Assembly: GCA_019634305.1 (NCBI GenBank)
Contig: JAHQVQ010000429.1
Location: 1 to 32,435, forward strand
DNA from: Flammeovirgaceae bacterium
GTDB lineage: Bacteria; Bacteroidota; Bacteroidia; Cytophagales; Flammeovirgaceae
Direction: 5' to 3'
Length of the DNA stretch: 32,435 bases
Under the pieces are notes generated by a model that ran no database searches, was not told the origin of the DNA, and was given only the letters and a program-made list of their open reading frames with translations. Shown here one piece after another: positions 9,865 through 18,827 of this stretch. The translations under genes were made by a program, and so were the position numbers. How positions within the stretch are numbered: position 1 is the stretch's first letter; the number at the start of each line of letters is the position of its first letter.

Positions 9865-10734
9865 ATGTTAGGATTTCATGTTGGTTTTCTGGAGATACGG
9901 TGGGTTGATATCCTAGATATCGCTCTGGTTACCATCCTATTGTATAATATATATAAACTTATCAGGGGCAGTGTTGCCCTTAAAGTTTCTATAGGTTTCC
10001 TCTCTATTTATCTTCTTTATCTTGTTGTAAAAGCTACAGAAATGGAACTGCTCAGTTCTATTCTTGGTCAGTTTATGAGTGTGGGTGTATTGGGTGCCTT
10101 AATTATTTTTCAAAATGAAATTAGAAAGTTCCTCCTGCTGGTAGGAAAAACCACATCTTTCAGGGATTTTACTTTTACCAATATTTTCAATTTTGGCAGA
10201 TCGATGGAAAAGGATAATTACGATATTTCCCCAATCATTGAAGCCATAAAGGTATTGGGTGGCACAAATACTGGTGCCCTTATTGTGATTTCCAAAAATG
10301 ACGATCTTAAGTTTTTCGTAGAAACTGGGGATGTTCTAGATGCTCAGATTTCCAAAAGATTGCTGATGAGTATTTTTTACAAAAACAGTCCGCTTCACGA
10401 TGGCGCAGTGATTATCCATAACAATAAAATTGTAGCAGCCAGATGTATTCTACCTGTTTCCGACAATCAGAATATTCCCGCTTCCATGGGTCTGAGACAC
10501 CGGGCAGGAATAGGAATATCAGAAGTAAATCATGTGGCGGTTTTAATCGTTTCTGAAGAAACAGGGCAATTGTCTTATGTATTTAATGGAAAAATCTTCC
10601 ATAATCTTTCTCCTTTGGAAATAAGAAGGAAACTCAATGAATATCTTTCAGGGAAATCCATAAGTAAATCGATTGTGGCTCCTGATGAAAGTGATATTGA
10701 AGATCAGGAACAGGAAAAAGTACAAAGTGCTTAA
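9865..10734 (+). CDS. cdaA: Diadenylate cyclase (c-di-AMP synthase), DisA_N/DAC domain, membrane-anchored CdaA type
   Basis: N-terminal TM segments; DGAVIIHNNKIVAARCILPVS and RHRAGIGISE catalytic motifs (DGA, RHR). Confidence 0.95.
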   Translation: MLGFHVGFLEIRWVDILDIALVTILLYNIYKLIRGSVALKVSIGFLSIYLLYLVVKATEMELLSSILGQFMSVGVLGALIIFQNEIRKFLLLVGKTTSFRDFTFTNIFNFGRSMEKDNYDISPIIEAIKVLGGTNTGALIVISKNDDLKFFVETGDVLDAQISKRLLMSIFYKNSPLHDGAVIIHNNKIVAARCILPVSDNQNIPASMGLRHRAGIGISEVNHVAVLIVSEETGQLSYVFNGKIFHNLSPLEIRRKLNEYLSGKSISKSIVAPDESDIEDQEQEKVQSA

Positions 10735-10823
10735 AGCACCTGTGCTTATTTTTTTGAGGATTAATATGGACTCTATCAAACTTTTATAGCAAACAAATAC
10801 TCGATAACCTTTGATTAACAACC
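10731..10823 (+). repeat. Diverged copy F of the dispersed repeat
   Basis: aagcacctgtgctt palindrome at the left end, then an alignable body (ctctatcaaacttttatagcaaacaaatactcgataacctttgattaacaac vs ctctcaatcagtcttttacggcaaaataatacacggttaattttgaattactac). Confidence 0.5.
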
Positions 10824-12001
10824 AAATCAGCAAACTCAATTCAAATTTTAAGAGAAGCCCTGTTTTTTACATCACTATTTCTCTTTTTCTCATTTTCCTT
10901 CCCATTTTTTACAAACTTACTTTTTATACCCATCTTGATTTTACTGCGCATGTCAACCAGACCATTCAGTTTTTAGAAACAGGTTATTGGAGACCAAACT
11001 TTTTGTATTATTTCTTAATAGCAACTCTGTCATTTTTCTCTGCTTCTTCTGCGCAATTATACCTGAGTACCACACTGGTAATGTCAATCTCCCTTGCCTA
11101 TAAATATCATTTGACTGGTAAAATTTTTTCAAGTTTAGTTACATCTAATAATAACTTCTTTAAGGCAGTACTGGCTTTAAGTTTAATTTTTGTTTTTTCC
11201 CTACCAGTTGCCTATAATCATTGGTATTTAGGGCAACTCCCTCCAAATGTCTGGCATAATAGCACCACCATTTTTCTAATGCCTTTTGCCATTTTATTAT
11301 TTTGGAACTCCTGGCAGTTCGCCATTATTGGTTCGAACCGGTTCTTTTATTTTACTTTATTGTTTTCCTTAATTAACATTCTGATAAAGCCCAGTTTCGT
11401 ATTCTGCTTTATATTCATCTATCCTATCTGGCTTTGGTGGAAAGCAGGTTTTTCAAATAGATTATGGAAAGGAATATTTATCGTTACCATTTCCATATTA
11501 TTAATACTTTCCCAGTATGCTGTTTTATACTTCTATCCGGAAAGTAAGGAAGCACTCAGTGGAAATACTGGTGGAGTAAAAATCACTTTATTTCATGTTT
11601 GGGGCAAATATTCTGGAAATATTTTACGCTCTTTTTTATTATCAATTCCTTTCCCAATCGCTGTTCTCAGTAAATACTATAAAGCCGCATTCAGGTCAGA
11701 TTTATTCCTATATTCCCTTGGGTTATTTTTGGTAGCTATCATCATTTTCAGTGTATTGACAGAAACAGGAGCAAGGGAATTCCATGGAAATTTTATGTGG
11801 CAAACTATCATTTGTAATTATTTATTTTACCTGATGTGTTTGGTAATTTTCGTACAGGAAAGTAAATTAGGTAAATACTTTCCCCGAAAATTAAAGAAAA
11901 TATCCACTCCGGATAAAATTATAATACTGTTTTTTTGTCTTCAGTTCCTTATTGGGATAGCCTATCTTCTCAGAATATTAATCAGAGGATCTTACTCTTA
12001 A
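10811..12001 (+). CDS. Hypothetical multi-pass membrane protein
   Basis: ORF track, 396 aa, many hydrophobic segments; TTG start lies inside repeat copy F so the exact start is uncertain. Confidence 0.75.
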   Translation: MINNQISKLNSNFKRSPVFYITISLFLIFLPIFYKLTFYTHLDFTAHVNQTIQFLETGYWRPNFLYYFLIATLSFFSASSAQLYLSTTLVMSISLAYKYHLTGKIFSSLVTSNNNFFKAVLALSLIFVFSLPVAYNHWYLGQLPPNVWHNSTTIFLMPFAILLFWNSWQFAIIGSNRFFYFTLLFSLINILIKPSFVFCFIFIYPIWLWWKAGFSNRLWKGIFIVTISILLILSQYAVLYFYPESKEALSGNTGGVKITLFHVWGKYSGNILRSFLLSIPFPIAVLSKYYKAAFRSDLFLYSLGLFLVAIIIFSVLTETGAREFHGNFMWQTIICNYLFYLMCLVIFVQESKLGKYFPRKLKKISTPDKIIILFFCLQFLIGIAYLLRILIRGSYS

Positions 12002-12006
12002 TTTTT

Positions 12007-14073
12007 CTAATCTTCTCCTACCAAAACTACAATTGATCTGCTCTTTAATTTATATATATTTTCATTTAGCATCGGTGCTTTTTCAAAGGGAATAAAATCC
12101 TCCGGATGAGGAAGGGAAGTATCTATCAATCTTTTCCAACCGATTCCAGAAAATAGTGGGGGAACTTCAAATTTTAAGTCTCCCCAATAGGCATTAATCA
12201 TCACATGAATATGACCATTGGTTTTGTGGTTGCCAATGGTAAAGGCCAATGTTCTGGAATTAACTCCCCAATCCGGCTTATTCAATTTTATTCCATGCCA
12301 TTTGATATTCGAATTTTTCGGATTTTTTTCATCTTCAATCCAGAATTTTTCTTCGTGAAGAATATCATACTTTTTAAACAAATTGTGATTGAGGTTTTTC
12401 ACAAACTCAAGCACATCGTTATGTTTTTTGGTAAGTTCCCAATCAAACCAGCTTATTTCATTATCCTGGCAATAGGCGTTATTATTTCCACCCTGCGTTC
12501 GCCTTACTTCATCACCCATGAGCAACATAGGCGTTCCCTGCGATAACATTAAAATGGTGAGGTAATTTTTTATTTGTTTCAGCCTTATTTTTTCAATCTC
12601 AGGATTTTGAGTATCCCCTTCTTCTCCACAATTCCAGCTATTGTTATCATTCATTCCATCACGATTTTGCTCCCCATTTGGCATATTGTGTTTTGAATTA
12701 TATGAAACCAGGTCATTGAGGGTAAATCCATCATGACAGGTGATGAAATTCACACTTCTATTGGGATCACGATTGATGCCAGAGAAAAAGTCAGGACTTC
12801 CAATAATCCTTTGCACAGTTCCTCCTGCCATAGATTTATCTCCCTTAATAAACTTTCTGATATCATCCCTGTACATACCATTCCATTCAGACCATTTATC
12901 ACCGATAAATCTCCCTACCTGATACAAACCAGCTGCATCCCAGGCTTCAGCAATAATTTTTGTACCAGCCAGTACTGGTTCAGATTCAATTTCCCAAAGT
13001 ACAGGAGGGTTTTCCATTGGAACTCCCTCTTCATCTCTAGAAAGTACCGAAGCCAAATCAAATCGAAATCCATCTATATGCATTTCTGAAACCCAATATG
13101 TCAGAGAATCCATAATCATTCTTCTTACAATCGAATGGTTGGCATTTAGTGAATTTCCGCATCCGGTATAATTTGCAAAATTATAAGTATCTTTTTCAAA
13201 GGAATAATAGGCAATGTTTTCCAGGCCTTTAAAACACTGAACAGTTCCATTATCTCCAACCTCTGAAGTATGATTATATACCACATCCAGAATAACTTCA
13301 ATTCCAGCCTTATGCAAGGCCTTCACCATATCCTTAAACTCATTTACAGTTTTAAGCGGATCGCTGGTTGTGCCATAAGCATGGTGTGGGGCAAAAAAAC
13401 CAATTGGGCTATATCCCCAATAATTCGTACCGTTTGGAGCATCCTGAGGATCAAACTGGTGGACAGGCATTAATTCTACAGCAGTTATTCCTAATTCTTG
13501 TAGATAGGGTATTTTTTCAATCAGCCCTAAATAAGTTCCTCTTAAATTGTCATTTACACCTGAATTAGGGTTTTTGGTAAATCCCGCTACATGAAGTTCA
13601 TAAATTATAGTTTTCTTATAAGGAATTTGCAAAGGCTGATCATCCTCCCAATCGTAATTATCAGGATCAACCACTACACTTTTCATGGCTTTTCCAAAAT
13701 TATTTTCTCCTATTTTTTTCGCAGCATTTCTATCATAATTATCTCCCAACAAAATTGCCTTAGCATAAGGATCAATAATTAACTTCGAATCATCAAACCA
13801 TAGTCCTTTTTTAGGATTAAACTCTCCATAAACCCTATATCCATAAAGCTGACCTTCTTTTACACCTGGTACGAAAATATGCCAATAGTAAAAGGTTTTA
13901 TTATCTTCATGATCTAATGGAATTATTCTGCTCGGGGTGGAATCTTCTATTTTGTCAAAAAACAACAATTCAACAGCGCTTGAATTTTTCGAAAAAACAC
14001 AAAAGTTTACACCTACTTCATTTTTAGTGGCTCCTAACGGAAAGCTTTGTCCGGTTTGGGTATTAATCTGCAT
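12007..14073 (-). CDS. glgX: Glycogen debranching enzyme GlgX / isoamylase
   Basis: GATKNEVGVNFCVFSKNS...VYGYRVYGEFNPKKGLWFD...GFRFDLASVLSRD...NFITCHDGFTLNDLVSYN. Confidence 0.93.
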   Translation of the reverse strand: MQINTQTGQSFPLGATKNEVGVNFCVFSKNSSAVELLFFDKIEDSTPSRIIPLDHEDNKTFYYWHIFVPGVKEGQLYGYRVYGEFNPKKGLWFDDSKLIIDPYAKAILLGDNYDRNAAKKIGENNFGKAMKSVVVDPDNYDWEDDQPLQIPYKKTIIYELHVAGFTKNPNSGVNDNLRGTYLGLIEKIPYLQELGITAVELMPVHQFDPQDAPNGTNYWGYSPIGFFAPHHAYGTTSDPLKTVNEFKDMVKALHKAGIEVILDVVYNHTSEVGDNGTVQCFKGLENIAYYSFEKDTYNFANYTGCGNSLNANHSIVRRMIMDSLTYWVSEMHIDGFRFDLASVLSRDEEGVPMENPPVLWEIESEPVLAGTKIIAEAWDAAGLYQVGRFIGDKWSEWNGMYRDDIRKFIKGDKSMAGGTVQRIIGSPDFFSGINRDPNRSVNFITCHDGFTLNDLVSYNSKHNMPNGEQNRDGMNDNNSWNCGEEGDTQNPEIEKIRLKQIKNYLTILMLSQGTPMLLMGDEVRRTQGGNNNAYCQDNEISWFDWELTKKHNDVLEFVKNLNHNLFKKYDILHEEKFWIEDEKNPKNSNIKWHGIKLNKPDWGVNSRTLAFTIGNHKTNGHIHVMINAYWGDLKFEVPPLFSGIGWKRLIDTSLPHPEDFIPFEKAPMLNENIYKLKSRSIVVLVGED

Positions 14074-14377
14074 AAAACATTATTTATAAGGTCATCCTGA
14101 TAGCAAAAAACTCATCATTATCAATTAGCTTAAAACAGGAAATATGGTTGAAAGATGGAATATTTTAAGAAAAACAGTAATAAGGAAAGTTGTGAATTCC
14201 TGTTTCCAGGAATTTTATATTAATAATCTCTACCAATATTCTCATTTTTTGAAGAGAAAATTTAGCATGAAGTAGTTTTAATAATTTTGTCTTAAACTTA
14301 CTTAGAATTTTTAAAAATCAAATAATTTAAACCGCCTTCTTTAATTTGTCCACATGGACTAAATTTAAGAAAGAAAT

Positions 14378-15688
14378 TTAATCAAACTTTAAACTTGGCA
14401 GCCAGGTAACCATTTCCGGAAATAATACAATCATCCCCAGCATCAATAACTGTATAATAATAAATGGTATAATTCCTTTATACAGATGAGTTGTTTTCAC
14501 TTCGGGAGGGGCCACTCCTTTTAAATAAAATAATGAAAAGCCGAAAGGAGGAGTAAGAAATGAAGTTTGTAAATTCATTGAAACTAAAATGGCAATCCAA
14601 AGCAAATCCATTTGGTAGGCAGCAAAAACCGGAGTGACTACTGGCATGAAAATGAAAATAATTTCTATAAAATCTATAAAAAAACCAGCTATGAATATTC
14701 CAATCATCACAAAAGCTAAAAAAACATAAGGACTCATATCTGTTTCCTGAATGAAATTGATTAAAGCATCATCCCCTTCCAGCCCTCTGAAAACCAAACC
14801 AAATACAGTTGCTCCAACCAGAATAATAAATACCATACAGGTGAGAAAGGTGGTTTCTTTCATTACATCTGTAAGTACTTTTAAGGTTAATTTCCCTTCA
14901 AAAATAGTAAGTAAAGTAGCCATCAAGGCACCAACTGCAGCTGCCTCGGTGGGAGAGGCTATGCCTAAAAATATTGAACCAAGAACAGAAAATACCAGCA
15001 AAAGTGGCAATACAAATGCCCTGAATAATTTACTATAAAAATCTTTCTCTTTAAATGCGGCAATTTCCTTTTTTGGAACTGAAGGAGCTGATTTTGGTTT
15101 TAAAATCGCCACACCAACAACAAATAGGATATAACACAAAACAAGCAAAACACCTGGCACGATTGCTCCAATAAACAAATCGCCAACGGAAATATTCATC
15201 ACACTTCCCAATAATACCAATACGATACTTGGAGGAATTATCTGCCCCAAAGTTCCTGCTGAAGCAATTGTTCCAGTAGCCAGTTCAGGACTATATTTTC
15301 TTTTGAGCATGGTTGGCAGGCTCAGCAATCCCATGGTTACTACCGTTGCTCCAACAATTCCAGTGGAAGCAGCTAACATTGCCCCAACTAATATGACTGC
15401 TATGGCTAATCCTCCTTTTATTCTCCCTAAAAGCATTGCCATTGTATTGAGCAACCTTTCGGCAATTCCCGATTTTTCTAGCATTACTCCCATATACACA
15501 AATAGGGGAACCGCAATTAAGATAAAATTGCTCATGGTTCCATAAATCCGAAGAGGTAGTAAATTAAAAAACTCTACGTCTAGAAAGATTAATCCGAAAA
15601 TAATGGAAACTCCTGCAAGTGTAAAAGCCACAGGATAGCCCAAAAGGATTAGGATAATCAGAATAAGGAAAAGAAGAAGTGCTTCCAT
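14378..15688 (-). CDS. dctM: TRAP transporter large permease subunit (DctM-like)
   Basis: ~12 hydrophobic segments; VGALMATLLTIFEGKLT, PPSIVLVLLGSVMNISVGDLFIGAIVPG, FIDFIEIIFIFMPVVTPV signatures. Confidence 0.92.
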   Translation of the reverse strand: MEALLLFLILIILILLGYPVAFTLAGVSIIFGLIFLDVEFFNLLPLRIYGTMSNFILIAVPLFVYMGVMLEKSGIAERLLNTMAMLLGRIKGGLAIAVILVGAMLAASTGIVGATVVTMGLLSLPTMLKRKYSPELATGTIASAGTLGQIIPPSIVLVLLGSVMNISVGDLFIGAIVPGVLLVLCYILFVVGVAILKPKSAPSVPKKEIAAFKEKDFYSKLFRAFVLPLLLVFSVLGSIFLGIASPTEAAAVGALMATLLTIFEGKLTLKVLTDVMKETTFLTCMVFIILVGATVFGLVFRGLEGDDALINFIQETDMSPYVFLAFVMIGIFIAGFFIDFIEIIFIFMPVVTPVFAAYQMDLLWIAILVSMNLQTSFLTPPFGFSLFYLKGVAPPEVKTTHLYKGIIPFIIIQLLMLGMIVLFPEMVTWLPSLKFD

Positions 15689-15736
15689 TTAGTTTGTTGT
15701 TAGTTTTTGAGTTGCTAAGCTTATAGTCTTTATTTT

Positions 15737-16279
15737 CTAGTCATCTGCTTTACTGGGTAGAGGTTTTCCCATAACAGTGAGAATGGAGGAAAAAATCAGA
15801 GAAATCCCCTGAATTAGAAGAAAGAAAAAGCCAATAAAAATAGAACTTTTAATAAAATATCTTGCGGGTAACCCTCCGGCATCATTTGAGCCTTCTCCCA
15901 ATTTATAAGACGTAGCTACATAAGGAATACTCGATTTGATGATAATTATACAAAAGGGAATCAAGAAAAGTAAGGTACCTATGATATTGATCCATGCTTG
16001 CCCTTTTGGAGATAACTTCTGATAAAAAACATCTACCCTAACATGCTTGTCATGTTTTAAAGTATAGGCTGCCCCCAAAAGAAAAATCAAGGCAAACAAA
16101 TGCCATTGTAATTCAAACACCGCTACAGAGGAGATACTAAAAATATTTTTTAGTGCCACATCCAGACAAATGACGATTACTAAAATGCTACTCAGCCAGG
16201 CAACAGTCTTCCCAAGATTTTCATTTATTTGATTGATGATATGAATCCAGGATTGTAAAAATTTCATTTTCAATAACAT
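15737..16279 (-). CDS. dctQ: TRAP transporter small permease subunit (DctQ-like)
   Basis: FELQWHLFALIFLLGAAYTLKHDKHVRVDVFYQKLSPKGQAWI is the DctQ signature. Confidence 0.9.
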   Translation of the reverse strand: MLLKMKFLQSWIHIINQINENLGKTVAWLSSILVIVICLDVALKNIFSISSVAVFELQWHLFALIFLLGAAYTLKHDKHVRVDVFYQKLSPKGQAWINIIGTLLFLIPFCIIIIKSSIPYVATSYKLGEGSNDAGGLPARYFIKSSIFIGFFFLLIQGISLIFSSILTVMGKPLPSKADD

Positions 16280-16366
16280 TTTTTTTAATCAAAAAGACTT
16301 AACCTATTTCATGGATAAAAAACTAAAATTAAGATGAAAAAGGGACATTTATAACCATAAGGGTAT

Positions 16367-16394
16367 AAAAAAAGTCCGACAATTTGCCGGACTT
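16367..16394 (-). terminator. Intrinsic terminator downstream of lysS
   Basis: Minus strand AAGTCCG-gcaaattgt-CGGACTT followed by T-run (16373-16367). Confidence 0.8.
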
Positions 16395-16399
16395 CAATT

Positions 16400-16493
16400 T
16401 TAAGCACTCGTGCTATTATTTATGAGAAATAGTAATCTCTCGATCAGTCTTTTACGGAAAACTAATACACGGTTAATTTTGAATTACTACTTA
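16400..16493 (+). repeat. Dispersed intergenic repeat, copy B (94 bp)
   Basis: ttaagcactcgtgctattatttatgagaaatagtaatctctcgatcagtcttttacgg...gaattactactta; same length as copy A, about half a dozen mismatches. Confidence 0.9.
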
Positions 16494-16507
16494 TGTCTGA
16501 GGTTAGG

Positions 16508-18229
16508 TTAGGCTAGCCAACCATCAACCTCATCTTTTGTGGGGTTTTTAACATCCTTTAATTTGAGTTTTTTCCTCATTCCACAAACATCATTAAACAA
16601 CTTGGAAGGACTTGCTTTTTTCACATCCTCAATTGTAAGTAATCCCAGTTGTTGAAGGATTGGAACTAACTCTTCTCTTATTCCCAAATTCGTGTAATCT
16701 TCTACCGTAGCATATTTTGGTTTCTTCTCAGGTTTCATTTGTGGGAAAAATAAAACATCCTGGATAGAATTAGAATTAGTCATGATCATACTCAATCTAT
16801 CAATACCAATTCCCAAACCAGCTGTAGGTGGCATGCCATATTCCAATGCTCTAAGGAAATCCTCATCCAAAACCATCGCTTCATCATCTCCTCTTTTTCC
16901 TAATTCCAATTGTTCTTCAAATCTTTGTCTTTGGTCAATCGGATCATTCAGCTCAGAAAATGCATTACAAATTTCTTTTCCATTACAAATCGCCTCAAAC
17001 CTTTCTACCAATCCTTCTTTGTCTCGGTGCTTTTTTGCCAATGGAGACATTTCTACAGGATAATCGGTAATGAAAGTTGGCTGAATTAAATAAGGCTCAC
17101 ATTTTTCCCCAAAAATTTCATCAATCAATTTGCCTTTTCCCATTGTATCATCAATAGGAACATTCAACTTTCTGGCAGTTGCCTTCAATTCCTCCTCACT
17201 CATTTCCGAAATATCAATTTCAGTAAAATGCTCGATTGCCTCATACATTGTAAATCTCTTCCATGGCCTTTGGAAATCAATTTTATTTTCCCCCACTTCC
17301 ACAACTGTATCTCCATGAAGTTTCATAGCAATTTTCTCCACCACTTCTTCCACCAAATCCATCATCCAGTTGTAGTCTTTATAGGCTACATACAATTCTA
17401 TTTGGGTAAACTCAGGATTGTGGAATCGACTCATTCCCTCATTTCTAAAATCTTTAGAAAACTCATAAACCCCATCATAGCCACCTACAATAAGTCTTTT
17501 CAGATACAATTCATTGGCAATACGCATGAAAAGCGTCATGTCCAGTGTATTGTGATGGGTTTTGAAAGGTCTTGCAGCCGCTCCACCATAAATAGGCTGA
17601 AGAATAGGCGTTTCAACTTCCAAATAACCTTTACCATTAAGGTATTCGCGCATCACATTCATCAGTTGTGTCCTTTTAATGAAAGTTTCCCTGACTTCTG
17701 GGTTTACAACCAAATCAACATACCGTTGCCTGTATCTTAGTTCCGGATTCGTAAAAGCATCATGCACCACTCCTTCATAATCTGTTTTTGGAAGTGGAAG
17801 TGGTTTTAGAGACTTTGTTAAGACTTTAAACTCAGTTACATGAATGGTGATTTCCCCAGTCTGTGTTGTAAACACATATCCCTTTACCCCAATGATATCT
17901 CCAATATCCAATAACTTTTTGAATACGGTATTATACATGGTTTTATCTTCTCCAGCGCAAATATCATCTCTTCTCAAATAAACCTGGATCCTGCCTGTAG
18001 CATCCTGAATTTCAGCAAAAGCAGCACTTCCCATTATCCTAAAACCCATAATTCTACCAGCAAGGGAAATATCCTTATACTGGAGTTTCATCCTTTCATA
18101 ATTCTCATGGATATCTTTACTATGGGCGTTCACAACAAATAAATCAGCTGGGTATGGTTCTATTCCCAAATCCAATAATTTTTGTCTTTTTTCTCTTCTT
18201 AAAATCTCTTGTTCGCTTAAATGCTGCAT
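16508..18229 (-). CDS. lysS: Lysyl-tRNA synthetase (class II)
   Basis: [56 protein letters not shown] motifs. Confidence 0.97.
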   Translation of the reverse strand: MQHLSEQEILRREKRQKLLDLGIEPYPADLFVVNAHSKDIHENYERMKLQYKDISLAGRIMGFRIMGSAAFAEIQDATGRIQVYLRRDDICAGEDKTMYNTVFKKLLDIGDIIGVKGYVFTTQTGEITIHVTEFKVLTKSLKPLPLPKTDYEGVVHDAFTNPELRYRQRYVDLVVNPEVRETFIKRTQLMNVMREYLNGKGYLEVETPILQPIYGGAAARPFKTHHNTLDMTLFMRIANELYLKRLIVGGYDGVYEFSKDFRNEGMSRFHNPEFTQIELYVAYKDYNWMMDLVEEVVEKIAMKLHGDTVVEVGENKIDFQRPWKRFTMYEAIEHFTEIDISEMSEEELKATARKLNVPIDDTMGKGKLIDEIFGEKCEPYLIQPTFITDYPVEMSPLAKKHRDKEGLVERFEAICNGKEICNAFSELNDPIDQRQRFEEQLELGKRGDDEAMVLDEDFLRALEYGMPPTAGLGIGIDRLSMIMTNSNSIQDVLFFPQMKPEKKPKYATVEDYTNLGIREELVPILQQLGLLTIEDVKKASPSKLFNDVCGMRKKLKLKDVKNPTKDEVDGWLA

Positions 18230-18827
18230 CTTTTTAATAATTTTTCCACCAACCTGTCCCCAAATAAATAGTTGTTAAAATTTAGGATAAATTCTTTTTG
18301 TATGTATTAAAGTCTGAACAATTCTTAGCGTTTGGAATTAAACAAAATGTTTAACATCAATTACTAAAATTGTTTTCACCAATTCCCCATTATTTGCAAG
18401 GGCATTTTCCTTGGAAAAAACATGGAATCGGCAAAGTTAGAGAAGAATTTGAGTATATGATATAAAATAATTAATTTGTTAATAATTTTACCATGGAAAA
18501 ATGGTTGTTGAGATGGTAAAAAGGAGTTTTATAAAATCTTTTTTTATCCTTTTTAATTTTTAGAAAAGGTCAGCCAAATCCTAAAATAGATTTTATGATT
18601 CTTTTAGAAGAGACAATTTAGAAAAGTTACATACTTGGTTTAAAGTTTGTGCCAAACTTTCCTTGAATTTACCTGTGAGCTGGCAAATAAAATCAACAAT
18701 ATATTAGATTTGTTCAGGAACTTTTTTGGGTAGCTATTTTTTTTAATTATCAACATTGAATCCACATTAAATTTACTATCATAATTTCGGACTGTATACA
18801 AAATACCTAACAGATTTTTTCTAACTA

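Noticed and set aside
10648-10839. Minus-strand 63-aa ORF
   Set aside because: Overlaps the cdaA 3' end and repeat copy F; no protein signature.
9637-18797. Shared 13-mer atttcggactgta at about 9636 and 18784
   Set aside because: Short, with no shared flanks; possibly a promoter-proximal coincidence, not enough to call a motif.
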